Shown here: positions 9,502-19,536 of the stretch, in pieces
Layout of the letters: each line of letters starts with the position of its first letter
How positions within the stretch are numbered: the first letter of the stretch is position 1
Assembly (NCBI GenBank): GCA_016178705.1
Contig: JACOST010000031.1
Location: 248,001-312,000 of the forward strand
Reading direction: 5' to 3'
Source of the DNA: Deltaproteobacteria bacterium
Lineage (GTDB): Bacteria > Desulfobacterota > Binatia > HRBIN30 > JACQVA1
DNA length: 64,000 bases
Notes under the pieces: generated by a model
The model's database searches: none
What the model was told of the DNA's origin: nothing
What the model saw: the letters and a program-made list of their open reading frames with translations, nothing else
Program-made: the position numbers and the translations under genes

Positions 9502-10935
9502 ATGACTCGAGATCCATCGACCGCTGAGGCGGCGAACGCTGAGCTGGTCGCTGCCGTGCGAGCGCTCGTGAATCTGAGCGCCGTCGACCTGTTGTACGCG
9601 GATCAATACCTATGTCGTGCCGAGGCGGTGCTCCCCAGTGTATGTACGAGGGAGCAATACCGCGCGCTTCACCAAGAAGGAATTGGTTTGCCGCAACTGA
9701 CCGGCGAACTCCGGGAGGCAACCGAGCAGAGTGACTGGTCCAAGGTTCGAACGCTCGCGCAAAAGGCTGCGGAGATTCGTGAACGACTCGCCATGAACGG
9801 CGAGATCGTTGCGCTTGCGGAGGCGGTGTATGGCCCACGGTTGATTCACGCTGACGCGACGACGCTTGCCCTCAGCGGTGTCGTGGCGCAGCCGGAGTCA
9901 AGTGTCAGTCGGGCGCGCGACGTGGTCATCGGCGAGTTGCGGACCCTCGTTACTGCCGATCCACAGTGGGCATCGTTCTACCAATCTCGCATCACGCATT
10001 TCGAGCGCTGCAAGATCGTCAGCAGCGAAGATCCACGCCCGACGGTAGACCTCTTGCGTCTGCAGCAACAGATCTTGGCGGCAATTTCGGCAGGTGACTT
10101 CGGCCGAGTGAAGCGCTTGGCTGACACGGTCCCAAGCGAGCGCGGCACACCCACCGCACGACTGTGTGCGCCGCGGCGCGTGAATCACGTGCACGACCTG
10201 GCGGCTGCCTTTGGTCAATCGACGATCGACACCGCTCGCACCCTTGGACTGGCCGTGGAGACGCTGGAAGCTGTCTCAGATCTCAACGACTACCTGAACT
10301 GCTGCTGCGTGGAACGAGCCACGCTACCGGAGAAGCCACTGAGTGAAGCGCGTGCCAGCGGAGCGGACTGCACATGTGGCCATGCGTGTCCGCCGGCTGT
10401 CAGGGTCAGTTTGCGGAAGAATCTCGACCTGCTCATCGGGCATCCATTCATTAGTTCTGCCGGGTTGCGCTATCTCCCGTGGTTCGGTCCCGAAACGCTC
10501 TTGGTCGAGTCGTTCCCAGAAGATGCTCCGGATGCTCGAACCGGCCTGCTGACCGCGCTCGGTTTGGCGAAGCGGCACCGACTCGCGCGTGTTTCCATCG
10601 AAGATGCACTGCTGACACACGGCCCGCGGGTGTGTGTCGAACTCGGGCTCGACCCGCTGCAGTTCGCCGTCGCGTGTATTCCTTTTGATGCGTACGTGCG
10701 GCTTGCTCCAACACGCGGCTGGGGACGGCAGGAGTTCTGGACACACCTCGACGGGTATCAGATCACCCGCGAGTTGCGCTTGTGGGCGCTGGTGGGAGGG
10801 AACGCGAACTACGGCGGACCCGACGATCTCTCGAGTCTGGTCCGAAACTACGATTCGGAGCGATTGACCGCGCGTTTCGTCATTCTGCGGCGCGAGCGGT
10901 TTCTCGTCCGTGAAGGAAACGGAGGCGCGCAATGA
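9502..10935 (+). CDS. Conserved-looking protein of unknown function with Cys clusters
   Basis: 477 residues, no signal peptide, no membrane segment and no domain I can name. The N-terminal 200 residues are mainly helical. A middle segment is Cys-rich: three adjacent Cys in NCCCVE near residue 267, then DCTCGHAC near 290, with a further CPP. This could be a metal or cluster site. The C-terminal 180 residues are a mixed alpha/beta block containing GWGRQEFWTHLDGYQ. No Shine-Dalgarno sequence is evident before the ATG. The beta-CASP gene follows within about 20 bp, so the two are probably co-transcribed. Function unknown. Confidence 0.8.
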   Translation: MTRDPSTAEAANAELVAAVRALVNLSAVDLLYADQYLCRAEAVLPSVCTREQYRALHQEGIGLPQLTGELREATEQSDWSKVRTLAQKAAEIRERLAMNGEIVALAEAVYGPRLIHADATTLALSGVVAQPESSVSRARDVVIGELRTLVTADPQWASFYQSRITHFERCKIVSSEDPRPTVDLLRLQQQILAAISAGDFGRVKRLADTVPSERGTPTARLCAPRRVNHVHDLAAAFGQSTIDTARTLGLAVETLEAVSDLNDYLNCCCVERATLPEKPLSEARASGADCTCGHACPPAVRVSLRKNLDLLIGHPFISSAGLRYLPWFGPETLLVESFPEDAPDARTGLLTALGLAKRHRLARVSIEDALLTHGPRVCVELGLDPLQFAVACIPFDAYVRLAPTRGWGRQEFWTHLDGYQITRELRLWALVGGNANYGGPDDLSSLVRNYDSERLTARFVILRRERFLVREGNGGAQ

Positions 10936-10953
10936 ACTCAGTTGAGAGCGATC

Positions 10954-12348
10954 ATGCCTGAGCGATCGACGCTTCAATTCCTCGGTGGCGCCGGCACCGT
11001 TACCGGATCGAAGCATCTGGTCACCGCGAATGGGCACCAACTCCTGCTCGACTGCGGCCTCTTTCAAGGCTTGAAGGCGCTGCGCCTGCGCAACTGGCAG
11101 GCGCCCCCGTTGGACCCGTCTCGGCTTACGGCGGTGGTGCTAAGTCACGCGCATCTCGATCACTCGGGGTACCTGCCGCTCTTGGTCCGTCACGGTTTCC
11201 ACGGCCCGATCTACTGCACTCCGGGGACCGAAGACTTAGTGCGGGTCCTGCTCTTGGACGCAGCGCATCTGCAGGAGGAAGAGGCCGAGCGCGCCAATCG
11301 CTACGGGTATTCCAAGCACAAGCCGGCCTTGCCGCTCTACACAACTGCGGATGCGGAAGCCGCGCTTCGACTTACGGAGTCACGCACGTATGGTCAAGCG
11401 TTCGGGGTGAGCCCGGGTGTGACCGGCCTCTTCCGCCGGGCGGGCCACATCCTCGGCTCAGCGACTGTCGAGCTTCAAGTCGATGGGCCCAGCCCGCTGC
11501 GTGTGGTGTTCTCGGGTGACCTCGGCCGATGGCAGCGGCCGATCCTGCGCGATCCCGATATGGTCAGTGAAGCCGACGTGCTTCTGGTCGAGTCGACCTA
11601 TGGTGATCGGATCCATTCGCCCGACCCCGCCGGCGCTCTGGCTGCCGTCATTCGTGACGCGGTTGCGCGTAGCGGCGCGCTGATCGTTCCTGCGTTCGCG
11701 GTCGGTCGCGCGCAAGAGCTCATCTGGACGATTCGCCAACTCGAGGAAGCGGGCACGATTCCCACGCTGCCGGTGTTCGTCGACAGCCCGATGGCAATCA
11801 ACGTCACCGACATCTATTGCCAGCATCCCGAGGACCACGGCCTCGATATGAAGCTGCTGATGGATCAACACCGCTGTCCGCTGTGCTGTAAGCAGTATCA
11901 TCTTGTGCGCACGGGGGCGGAGTCAAAGGCGCTCAACGATCGGCGCGGTCCGATGATCATCATCTCGGCCAGCGGCATGGCCACCGGGGGGCGCGTGATC
12001 CATCATCTGAAGTTCAGGCTCCCGGATGAACACACCACCGTGTTGCTACCGGGATTTCAAGCCGCCGGCACGCGTGGGCGCGCGCTACAGGAAGGTGCGC
12101 AGGCGGTGCGCATTCATGGTCAAAGCATCCCCGTACGCGCGCGGGTTGTGACGCTCGATGGCTTCTCGGCTCACGCGGATCGTGACGAGATCTTACGCTG
12201 GGCCAGAGGGTTTCGTCGCCCTCCTCGGCAAACCTACGTGGTCCACGGTGAACCGCAGGCGGCGCGAGCGCTGGCCGCAACGCTGCAGGGGCAACTGGGG
12301 TGGAATGCGCGGGTGGCGCTCGATGCGGAGACGGTCGAGTTGATGTGA
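10954..12348 (+). CDS. MBL-fold beta-CASP ribonuclease-like hydrolase
   Basis: About 464 residues from the chosen ATG; a TTG at 10942 would add four. The metallo-beta-lactamase metal site reads SHAHLDHSGY near residues 64-72, with the family start FLGGAGTVTGSKHLV. The beta-CASP and RMMBL parts follow: motif VESTYGDR near 210, FVDSPMA, and the final DGFSAHADRDEI and YVVHGEPQAA blocks. This is the CPSF/RNase J-related arrangement seen in bacterial RNA exonuclease/endonuclease-like proteins. Its stop overlaps the YHS gene start by 1 bp. RNA as substrate is known for relatives, not shown here. Confidence 0.9.
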   Translation: MPERSTLQFLGGAGTVTGSKHLVTANGHQLLLDCGLFQGLKALRLRNWQAPPLDPSRLTAVVLSHAHLDHSGYLPLLVRHGFHGPIYCTPGTEDLVRVLLLDAAHLQEEEAERANRYGYSKHKPALPLYTTADAEAALRLTESRTYGQAFGVSPGVTGLFRRAGHILGSATVELQVDGPSPLRVVFSGDLGRWQRPILRDPDMVSEADVLLVESTYGDRIHSPDPAGALAAVIRDAVARSGALIVPAFAVGRAQELIWTIRQLEEAGTIPTLPVFVDSPMAINVTDIYCQHPEDHGLDMKLLMDQHRCPLCCKQYHLVRTGAESKALNDRRGPMIIISASGMATGGRVIHHLKFRLPDEHTTVLLPGFQAAGTRGRALQEGAQAVRIHGQSIPVRARVVTLDGFSAHADRDEILRWARGFRRPPRQTYVVHGEPQAARALAATLQGQLGWNARVALDAETVELM

Positions 12349-12512
12349 TGAGACGGAGCATCGAGCCCGACCGAGCGCTGATCCGTACCCACCAAGGGCG
12401 ATGCTACTACTTCTGCTCCGCAGCGAGTCGGCTGAAATTCCGTGAAAACCCCAAGGCGGCGCTGCGGACCAGCCAAGCAGCGCGCAAGGAGCTGATCCAT
12501 GCAATCGGCTGA
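12348..12512 (+). CDS. Short YHS-domain protein with degenerate metal site
   Basis: 54-residue protein starting at an ATG that overlaps the upstream stop by one base (TGATG). The pattern GRCYYFCSAASRLKFRENP is the second half of a YHS domain, as in [15 protein letters not shown] of the CopA ATPase nearby. The usual DPVCGM half is replaced by EPDRAL, and the second Cys of the FCxxxC pattern is lost (FCSAAS). Either a diverged metal-binding protein or a decaying copy. It overlaps the LOG-like gene by 14 bp. Confidence 0.65.
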   Translation: MRRSIEPDRALIRTHQGRCYYFCSAASRLKFRENPKAALRTSQAARKELIHAIG

Positions 12513-13161
12513 ATCAGGCATGTTCGTGCATCACGGCGTGCCGATGCGCCTCAAGATCGGCGTCATGGGCGCCGCGACCGGTGACTTACGCCCCGAACAC
12601 CGGCGCGCGGCGTACACCCTCGGCCACACGATCGCGGCCGCGGGCTGTATCACCATCACCGGTGCGTGCCCAGGGTTGCCGCTCGAAGCCGCGATGGGCG
12701 CGAAGGCCGCGGGCGGATTGGTCATCGGCATCTCCCCCGCACTCAGCTTGGATGAACACATCCACAAGTATCACTCGCCGGCCGATTCCCACGACCTCCT
12801 CATCTTTACCGGCAGCGGCCTGATGGGCCGCGAGGTCGTTAACATCCGCTCGTCCGACATGGTGGCGATCGTTGGTGGCCGCAGCGGAACGCTGGGGGAG
12901 CTGGCGATCGCCTACGATGAGGGCAAGCTCATTGGCGTGCTGATGGGCACCGAGGGCATCACCGACATCGCCAGCATCATTCTGCGCGCGTGCGCCAAGG
13001 ACACCGGCGCCCGCGTGATCTACGAGCGCAACCCAGAGCGGCTGGTGCATGAGCTGCTGCGTCTCTATCGCAGCGCGCACTTCCGCAAACCGTCGTGTTT
13101 CTGCGAAGAACGCTGCGCCTGTGAGCCGCGAGCGGAAGCCGAGCGCGCGCCGGCCGGCTAG
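12499..13161 (+). CDS. LOG/SLOG-family nucleotide-binding protein (TIGR00725-like)
   Basis: 220 residues with a Rossmann-like LOG/DprA-type fold: early GVMGAATGDLRPEH, then GACPGLPLEAAMGAK near residue 54, and the phosphate-binding motif VGGRSGTLGELAIAY near 125. An AAGGAG seven bases before the ATG supports this start, even though it lies inside the YHS gene. The extra C-terminal tail is Cys-rich (SCFCEERCAC), unusual for the family and a possible metal site. LOG proteins cleave nucleotide 5'-monophosphates; the TIGR00725 branch is uncharacterised. The placement next to YHS and CopA genes hints at a metal-linked role, which is inference. Confidence 0.85.
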   Translation: MQSAESGMFVHHGVPMRLKIGVMGAATGDLRPEHRRAAYTLGHTIAAAGCITITGACPGLPLEAAMGAKAAGGLVIGISPALSLDEHIHKYHSPADSHDLLIFTGSGLMGREVVNIRSSDMVAIVGGRSGTLGELAIAYDEGKLIGVLMGTEGITDIASIILRACAKDTGARVIYERNPERLVHELLRLYRSAHFRKPSCFCEERCACEPRAEAERAPAG

Positions 13162-13204
13162 AAGTCCAGCCGCTGGATCACAGTGCGTACGCGGATGCGA
13201 GTCA

Positions 13205-13221
13205 GACCATCGCCGATGGTC
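13205..13221. promoter_or_regulatory. Inverted repeat upstream of copA, possible operator
   Basis: Perfect 8-1-8 palindrome GACCATCG-C-CGATGGTC, about 100 bp before the copA start. A one-base centre cannot form a hairpin loop, so a dimeric repressor or activator site is more likely than a terminator. No regulator gene is adjacent. Confidence 0.4.
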
Positions 13222-13321
13222 GGTGCACCCCCGTAGATACTCACACCACGTAGAGGATGGAATGACGGAGCAGGCCACAGTCTTCCCCGCGAGCGTGGCC
13301 GAATGATAGGTTCATCCCCAC

Positions 13322-15652
13322 ATGCACAAGCCGTCGCTGCCTGACGATGCGGTCGCCATAGACCCCGTCTGTGGGATGAAGGTGAACCGCGTGGCGCCCA
13401 AGGGCGGCACGCACGAGCACGCTGGGCAGACGTACTACTTCTGCAATCCCAGGTGTCGAGAGAAGTTTGGCTCGGACCCGGCGAAGTACCTCGCCCCGGT
13501 ACCGGCAAGTCCGCCGACGCCCAAGAGCGAAGGGCAGGGCGGCGTGTACACGTGCCCGATGCACCCGGAGGTGCGGCAGACGGGTCCCGGCACCTGTCCC
13601 GATTGCGGCATGGCGTTGGAGCCGATCGACGTCACTGCCGAGGAAACCAGTCCCGAACTCGCCGATATGACGCGCCGCTTCTGGGTCTGCGTCGTGTTGG
13701 CGGTGCCGGTGTTCTGCCTGGCCATGTCGGAGATGGTGCCTGCATTGCCGGTTGTGCACACATTGTCACCGCGTCTACTCACATGGATACAGCTTTTGCT
13801 CGCCACGCCGGTTGTGTTGTGGGGTGGGCGGCCGTTCTTCGAGCGCGGGTGGACTTCGATTGTGACGCGCCGGCCGAACATGTTCACTCTGATCGCGATC
13901 GGCACCGGCACGGCCTACGCGTTCAGCGTCGTCGCCACGGTCGCGCCGAATATTTTCCCGGCAGCGTTCCGCGGGCACGGCGGAACGATTGCGGTCTACT
14001 TCGAGTCGGCGGCGGTGATCGTCACACTGGTATTGCTCGGGCAGGTGCTCGAACTGCGTGCTCGCAGTCAGACCAATAGTGCGATCCGTGCGCTGCTCAC
14101 CTTGACGCCGGAGACCGCGCGAGTCGTGCGCTTCGACGGGACAGAAGAAGACATTGCAATTGATGCCGTGCTGGTCGGCGATCAGCTGCGCGTGCGGCCC
14201 GGCGAGAAGATCCCGGTGGATGGGGTGGTGGTGTCAGGAGTAAGCGCGATCGATGAGTCGATGATCACCGGCGAGTCTATTCCAGTGGAGAAGCGTGCCG
14301 GCGATCGTGTGATTGGCGCGACCCTCAACAGTACCGGCGCATTCATCATGCGAGCGGAACGGGTCGGCGGCGAGACACTGCTGGCGCAGATCGTGCGCAT
14401 GGTGGGCGACGCGCAACGCAGCCGCGCACCGATCCAACGGCTCGCTGATACAGTGTCGGGTTACTTCGTACCGGCCGTGGTTATCAGCGCGGCGATCACG
14501 TTCATCGTGTGGGCCACAATCGGGCCCGACCCACGAATGGCGTACGCGTTAGTGAACGCGGTAGCGGTCTTGATCATCGCCTGTCCCTGCGCTCTCGGGT
14601 TGGCGACGCCGATGTCGATCATGGTGGCTACCGGGCGCGGCGCGCGCGCGGGCGTGCTGATCAAGACTGCGGAGGCGCTGGAAATCTTCGAGCGCGTCGA
14701 CACGTTGGTGGTCGACAAAACGGGAACGCTCACCGAAGGACGACCAAAGCTGTTGTCGGTGATTGCCGTCAACGGTTGGGATGAGGGAGAGCTGCTACAC
14801 CTGGCGGCGAGCCTCGAACGCAACAGCGAGCATCCCCTGGCGTCGGCGATCGTCGGTGGCGCCGCGCAACGCCAGTTGCTGCTGGCAGACGCGATGGACT
14901 TTCGTAGTGTGACCGGTCAAGGCGTTACGGGCCTGGTGGAGAACCATCGGGTGGCGCTCGGCAACGCGCAACTGTTTGCCGCACTGCAGATTGACCTCGG
15001 TGCGTTGGCGTCACTGGCGGAGGATCTCCAGCGCAGCGCACAAACAGCGATGTTCGTTGCCATTGATGACCGAGTGGTGGGACTGCTTGGCGTAGCCGAT
15101 CCGGTGAAGGCGTCGACGCCGGAAGCGATTCGACAGTTGCAAGGCGACGGCGTGCGGATCGTCATGCTCAGCGGCGACAACCGCACCACGGCGGAGGCAG
15201 TGGCACGCCAGCTTGGGATCGACGAGGTCGAGGCGGAGGTGTTACCGGCGCAGAAGGCAGAGATCGTGAAACGCGCGCAAGCCGCCGGTCACATCGTGGC
15301 GATGGCGGGCGACGGCATCAACGATGCCCCGGCATTGGCGCAAGCTCATGTCGGCATCGCGATGGGTACGGGCACTGACGTCGCGATGGCGAGTGCGGGG
15401 GTCACCCTGATCAAGGGCGATCTGCGTGGCATCGCCAAGGCGCGTCGCCTGAGCCGCGCGACGATGCGCAACATTCGCCAGAATTTGTTCTTCGCCTTCG
15501 CCTACAACGCGCTGGGAGTTCCGCTGGCCGCCGGGGTTTTGTATCCGATCTTCGGCGTGCTGCTCAGCCCGATGATCGCGAGCGCCGCGATGAGCTGCAG
15601 TTCGCTCAGCGTCATCGGCAACGCTCTGCGGCTGCGGCGGCTGCCGCTCTGA
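13322..15652 (+). CDS. copA: Copper-translocating P1B-type ATPase with YHS and metal-binding N-terminus
   Basis: 776-residue Cu(I) export ATPase. In place of the usual CxxC HMA repeats the N-terminus has a YHS domain (DPVCGMKV and [12 protein letters not shown], residues 14-58) and a heavy-metal-binding domain (YTCPMHPEV then [10 protein letters not shown], about 75-102). Eight predicted helices include the transport motif [10 protein letters not shown] near 421. The actuator motif TGES, phosphorylation motif DKTGTLTEG (Asp near 464) and hinge motif [12 protein letters not shown] near 662 are all intact. The tail contains the SxxS pattern [11 protein letters not shown] expected of Cu(I) ATPases. 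It pumps Cu(I) from the cytoplasm to the periplasm, where the upstream RND system and oxidase would act. Confidence 0.96.
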   Translation: MHKPSLPDDAVAIDPVCGMKVNRVAPKGGTHEHAGQTYYFCNPRCREKFGSDPAKYLAPVPASPPTPKSEGQGGVYTCPMHPEVRQTGPGTCPDCGMALEPIDVTAEETSPELADMTRRFWVCVVLAVPVFCLAMSEMVPALPVVHTLSPRLLTWIQLLLATPVVLWGGRPFFERGWTSIVTRRPNMFTLIAIGTGTAYAFSVVATVAPNIFPAAFRGHGGTIAVYFESAAVIVTLVLLGQVLELRARSQTNSAIRALLTLTPETARVVRFDGTEEDIAIDAVLVGDQLRVRPGEKIPVDGVVVSGVSAIDESMITGESIPVEKRAGDRVIGATLNSTGAFIMRAERVGGETLLAQIVRMVGDAQRSRAPIQRLADTVSGYFVPAVVISAAITFIVWATIGPDPRMAYALVNAVAVLIIACPCALGLATPMSIMVATGRGARAGVLIKTAEALEIFERVDTLVVDKTGTLTEGRPKLLSVIAVNGWDEGELLHLAASLERNSEHPLASAIVGGAAQRQLLLADAMDFRSVTGQGVTGLVENHRVALGNAQLFAALQIDLGALASLAEDLQRSAQTAMFVAIDDRVVGLLGVADPVKASTPEAIRQLQGDGVRIVMLSGDNRTTAEAVARQLGIDEVEAEVLPAQKAEIVKRAQAAGHIVAMAGDGINDAPALAQAHVGIAMGTGTDVAMASAGVTLIKGDLRGIAKARRLSRATMRNIRQNLFFAFAYNALGVPLAAGVLYPIFGVLLSPMIASAAMSCSSLSVIGNALRLRRLPL

Positions 15653-15657
15653 GACGG

Positions 15658-16248
15658 ATGCTCGACAGCGGCGTGCAACACTGTCCGGCGTGCCGGAGCG
15701 AGTTCATCGCCGGAGTGGCCGCGTGTACGGATTGCGGCGGTCCATTGGAACTTGGCGCGTTGCCGGATCTCGCCGCCGTGACTGCGGGGAAATCGCCAAT
15801 CGTCTACGATTCCCCCGACACCCTGCTGACAACCTTGCCAGGTGTGCGTGCCGACTTGGTCGTCCGCGCCCTCGTCATGGAAGGGATAGCGTGTCTGCTC
15901 GAGTGTGAAGGGCAGACGAAGCTGTGCGGCCCGACCGATGTGTCGCAGGGCCCCTTCGCGGTCACCTTGCCGGTGGCGATTTATGTTTCGGGTTCCCGTA
16001 TGGAGGAGGCGGTGGCGGTCGTACAGTCACTCGATCGCGCAGATCTCGTCGGCGTCGAATGGAGCGAAGGCGATCCGGTGGGGTTGAGCGCGGAATTCGA
16101 GGGCGAAGCTGAACGAGACGCGGCAAACGACGATGAAAGTCAGTTGCAGTACGCTGGCCCGCTGGCCGAAGACACAACTCATCGGCTGATCGTTCTACTA
16201 GCGATCGTCGCGGCAGTGCTGACCGTGAGCTGGGTGTTCAAGCCATGA
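15658..16248 (+). CDS. Zinc-ribbon protein with DUF2007-like domain and C-terminal anchor
   Basis: 196 residues. A treble-clef zinc ribbon uses Cys9, Cys12, Cys23 and Cys26 (CPAC and CTDC). The centre resembles a DUF2007 signal-transducing domain (LPGVRADLVVRALVMEGIAC, then SGSRMEEAVAVVQSL), linked by an acidic stretch to one C-terminal membrane helix (residues about 177-193). It follows copA by 5 bp and is probably co-transcribed. Function is unknown; a membrane-tethered sensor or adaptor is possible. A 67-bp gap then separates it from the convergent FG-GAP gene. Confidence 0.8.
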   Translation: MLDSGVQHCPACRSEFIAGVAACTDCGGPLELGALPDLAAVTAGKSPIVYDSPDTLLTTLPGVRADLVVRALVMEGIACLLECEGQTKLCGPTDVSQGPFAVTLPVAIYVSGSRMEEAVAVVQSLDRADLVGVEWSEGDPVGLSAEFEGEAERDAANDDESQLQYAGPLAEDTTHRLIVLLAIVAAVLTVSWVFKP

Positions 16249-16315
16249 ACCCCCGGACTCTGCCGTGAACCGCCGCACCCTGCCGTAAATCACTGCGGCC
16301 GGCGCGGCTACGCAC

Positions 16316-19072
16316 CTATGGCGTGGGCGTCTCGGTCGGTGTCTCCGTCGGCGTTTCGGTCGGCGTTTCGGTCGGCGTCTCCGTTGGTGTGTCGGTCGGT
16401 GCCAGGGTCACAGTCTCGGTGGCGGTGGGAGTTTCCGTATCAGTGGGCGTGCTGGTCGGCGTGTCAGTCGGGACGGGTGTTTCGGTGGGCGTCTCCGTAC
16501 CGGTGTCGGTCGGTGTTTGAGTTGGCGTCTCTGTTGGCGTGTCGGTGGCGGTCGGCGTCATCGTAGGCGTTTCAGTCGGAGTCGCGGTCGGGGTGTCGGT
16601 TGGCGTATCCGTCGCGGTGGGTGTCGCAGTCGGGGTATCGGTTGGCGTATCCGTCGCGGTGGGTGTCGCAGTCGGGGTATCGGTGGGTGTATCGGTCGGC
16701 GTATCGGTCGGCGTATCGGTCGGCGTATCGGTCGGCGTCGGTGTGGCGGTTGGGGTTTCCGTGGGCGTTGTTGTCGCTGTGTCCGTCGGAGTCTGCGTCG
16801 GCGTATCGGTCGGTGTGGGTGTCGCCGTGGGTGTTTGCGTCGGCGTGTCAGTGGGAGTCTGCGTCGGCGTATCCGTGGGCGTTGGCGTCGCGGTCGGGGT
16901 CGCGGTTGGCGTTGCCGTAGGTGTGTCAGTCGGGGTCGCGGTCGGTGTATCCGTTGGCGTTGCCGTGGGGGTCTCGGTCGGAGTTGGCGTGGCCGTCGGC
17001 GTATTGGTCGGTGTCGCGGTGGGCGTGTCTGTGGAGGTTGGGGTGGCCGTCGGGGTATCGGTTGGGGTCGCTGTGAAGGTGTTGGTCGGTGTCGTGGTGG
17101 TAGTCGGAGTGGCCGTCGGGGTGTCGGTGGCTGTCGGAGTAAATGTAGGTGTTTGGGTCGCAGTTGGCGTCGGCGTCGGACTCGCGGTCGGCGTAGCCGT
17201 CGGCGTGCTGGTGAAGGATGCCGTCGCGGTGGGTGTCGGTGTCGCGGTCGGGGATGGAGTGAAGGTCGCCGTCGGGGCAGGGGCAACGCAACCGGTGAGG
17301 GCTATGTTGACCGCCGCGATGAGCTCGTCAATCGTCACCTGGCCGTCGCCGTTGATGTCAAAGGCAACGCAACCGGCGAGCGTCGCGTTGCCGAGCGCGA
17401 TGTTGACACCCTTAATCAACTCGTCGACCGTGAGCTGACCACTGAAGTCGCAATCGCCAGTGCAGGCCACCGCGATCGCACCATCGTCGGCGCGAGACGG
17501 TAGGATTTGACCGTCGGGGTCGCTGACGTTGACGGCGCCGGCCACCAACGGATGCAATCCCGGCACTGCGTCGTTGTGAATCGTGGCGGTGCATGTGTAC
17601 AACACCGAGCCATCCGGAATCGGATCGAGATTACCGAGACCAATGATGACCACTCGCACCGCCTGACAGGTGCTGCCCACGATGCAACCGGTGGGGAGAA
17701 ACTGGAAGTTGCTGTCGCCTTTGTTGATCGCCGGATTGACGGCGCAGGACAACAGCGGCGTCGTGACGTCGAAGGTGATCTCGTTCTGTACCGACGCCAC
17801 CAAGGCGGTCGTAGCTTTGAGAGTCACGCCGACGTTGACGATGTTGCCCCACTGGCCTACGGGCGCCGCGATCTCGATTGCCGCGCCGGGGCGGTTCACC
17901 AGTAGCTGCAGCGTGCTCCCCGCATTAGATGCGACCGATCCCACCGCAACGTCAATAAGGCCGTCGCCGGTGAAGTCCGCGGCGGCGATTGTCTGTGGAA
18001 TCAGATCGGTGGCGAACAGGGGCCCTTCGCTGAAGGTGCCGGATCCGGTGCCGGCGAAGATGCGAACGACGTCACCTTGCCCAACCGATCGCCCGTTGGT
18101 GACGCCGGCGGCCAAGTCAACGAGACCGTCGCTATCAAAGTCGGCGGCGGCGACTGAGCGCGCAAAGCACGCCGGCCGATCCGGATCGCGATCGGCCGGA
18201 CACACAGCGAAGGATCCGAAATCAAAAAACCCCGTCCCGCGGCCCCGCAGAAGACTCAGATCCGTGCCGTTGCGACGCGAGAAGGGGTTCGCGGTTAGCA
18301 GGTCGGCCTTACCGTCACTGTTGAGATCTCCCAGCGCCAGCGCATCGGCACCGGCACCGACTACGAAGCCGCTCAGCGCAGTGAAGTTCGCCCCTACGCC
18401 GCCGGCCCCTCCCAGAAGCACCGTCACCGTATGGGGGCCGTTGCCGAGTTCGCTCAATATTGCGAGATCGAGGAAGCCATCAGCGTTGAGATGAGTTGAT
18501 ACAATCGGTCCGGGCTTCGATCCGGCGGGAAAGGTGCCGCCAGCCGTGAACGTCCCGCTACCCCCGCCTTGATTGAGGAGTACGACGACGACGTTGTTGT
18601 GCGAATCGGTGATGGCAAGGTCTGCACCGTTTGCGCCGTCGAAATCGCCGATGGCCACACCGTGCGGGTCACCCCCGACGGTGATTAGCGCAGGGGTACC
18701 AAACGAGCCATCGCCGTTGCCGAGCAGCAGCCACACTCCATTTGATCGCTCGTCGGCGATCACAAGATCGGGTCGGCTGTCCTGATTGAGGTCGCCCGCC
18801 GCCAAACCTTTCAGGAGTTGGCCGAGTTGGCGGGCGGTGCCGACCCGGAAGCCGCTCGGAGAACCCAGCAAGACCGTGACCGTCTTGTCTATCGCGCTAC
18901 TGATTGCCAAGTCTGCGGTGCCGTCGCCGTCGAAGTCCGCGACCGCAAAGTAGTCGGGCTGGCGAGCTACTGGAATGGTTGGAGCGGGCTCAAAGAAGAT
19001 CTGGGCCATCGCCAAATCGGCGAACAGCAGCGCGATGGCGCAAGCGGGGAGGATGGCCTTGCAACGGATCAT
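16316..19072 (-). CDS. Secreted FG-GAP protein with cohesin-like, dockerin-like and Pro/Thr-repeat parts
   Basis: 918 residues with a signal peptide (cleavage near LAMA-Q). Residues 35-400 hold about seven FG-GAP/VCBS repeats with calcium loops such as [21 protein letters not shown] and [11 protein letters not shown], which should fold as a beta-propeller. Residues about 405-530 look cohesin-like, with four Cys. A two-EF-hand dockerin-like segment follows ([12 protein letters not shown] and [14 protein letters not shown]). The last 320 residues are a Pro/Thr repeat (TPTDTPT, TPTATPT) ending at a TAG, without sortase or autotransporter signal. Such proteins are usually exported adhesins or enzymes in environmental lineages; the function here is unknown. 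Confidence 0.88.
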   Translation of the reverse strand: MIRCKAILPACAIALLFADLAMAQIFFEPAPTIPVARQPDYFAVADFDGDGTADLAISSAIDKTVTVLLGSPSGFRVGTARQLGQLLKGLAAGDLNQDSRPDLVIADERSNGVWLLLGNGDGSFGTPALITVGGDPHGVAIGDFDGANGADLAITDSHNNVVVVLLNQGGGSGTFTAGGTFPAGSKPGPIVSTHLNADGFLDLAILSELGNGPHTVTVLLGGAGGVGANFTALSGFVVGAGADALALGDLNSDGKADLLTANPFSRRNGTDLSLLRGRGTGFFDFGSFAVCPADRDPDRPACFARSVAAADFDSDGLVDLAAGVTNGRSVGQGDVVRIFAGTGSGTFSEGPLFATDLIPQTIAAADFTGDGLIDVAVGSVASNAGSTLQLLVNRPGAAIEIAAPVGQWGNIVNVGVTLKATTALVASVQNEITFDVTTPLLSCAVNPAINKGDSNFQFLPTGCIVGSTCQAVRVVIIGLGNLDPIPDGSVLYTCTATIHNDAVPGLHPLVAGAVNVSDPDGQILPSRADDGAIAVACTGDCDFSGQLTVDELIKGVNIALGNATLAGCVAFDINGDGQVTIDELIAAVNIALTGCVAPAPTATFTPSPTATPTPTATASFTSTPTATPTASPTPTPTATQTPTFTPTATDTPTATPTTTTTPTNTFTATPTDTPTATPTSTDTPTATPTNTPTATPTPTETPTATPTDTPTATPTDTPTATPTATPTATPTPTDTPTQTPTDTPTQTPTATPTPTDTPTQTPTDTATTTPTETPTATPTPTDTPTDTPTDTPTDTPTDTPTATPTATDTPTDTPTATPTATDTPTDTPTATPTETPTMTPTATDTPTETPTQTPTDTGTETPTETPVPTDTPTSTPTDTETPTATETVTLAPTDTPTETPTETPTETPTETPTETPTP
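16319..17282. repeat. Low-complexity tandem repeat encoding the Pro/Thr tail
   Basis: About 960 bp of 6- and 12-bp units. Near 16690-16740 a 12-bp unit (cggtcggcgtat) is repeated exactly several times, and a 42-bp block is duplicated around 16620-16680. On the minus strand it encodes TPTx repeats. On the plus strand it creates long Val/Gly/Ser ORFs that are shadows. The region should expand and contract easily and may be misassembled. Confidence 0.9.
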
Positions 19073-19536
19073 AGGGACAAGTACGTCCCATTAGCCATAC
19101 TAGAAAGTGTCGGATTTCGTCAAACAAAAAACGCGCACGCCGAGTTTCACCCCGATGGCCTCGGTGCGGGGTTGGCCATAGGCGTGCCGTTGACGGCGAA
19201 TTGCCTGGCCAGGTTGCAATGGTCAGTCGACAAATCGTCCGCCCCGGAACGTGCCGGACCCGAAGCCATCGCCAACGGCGGCCGCCCCATTTGAGATCGT
19301 CTCAACCGATGCACAGCATCCGGATGGTGAAACCGAGCAGCGCCCATAGTGCCACCGCCAGGATTGCGTCTAGCAGCAAGCCGATGAGCGGCATTCCGTG
19401 GACACGGTCACTCCGCCGGCGGCGCGTCGACGCGAGCGTCGGCAGCTGGCGCACGGAGGCCTCTAGGCCGACCGTGTCGAAAGGGGACGCTCCTTCACCG
19501 ACACGTGGATGGTGGGCAGTGAGTTCGGGTGGGAGG
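19073..19536. other. Intergenic region between FG-GAP gene and HTH remnant, 464 bp
   Basis: Holds the promoter side of the FG-GAP gene and the downstream flank of the IS630-like HTH gene. No DDE transposase sequence was found in any frame here. An 82-codon minus ORF (19302-19550) ends in a hydrophobic stretch but has no ribosome site. Nothing else is recognised. Confidence 0.4.

Noticed and set aside
9218-9505. 95-codon plus ORF in the divergent gap
   Set aside because: No ribosome site, no domain, and it overlaps the start of the 477-residue gene.
16319-17282. CRISPR array
   Set aside because: Units are 6-12 bp codon repeats without spacers, and no cas genes occur in the window.
16318-17503. 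Long plus-strand Val/Gly/Ser and Arg/Gly ORFs
   Set aside because: They are antisense readings of the Pro/Thr repeat tail.
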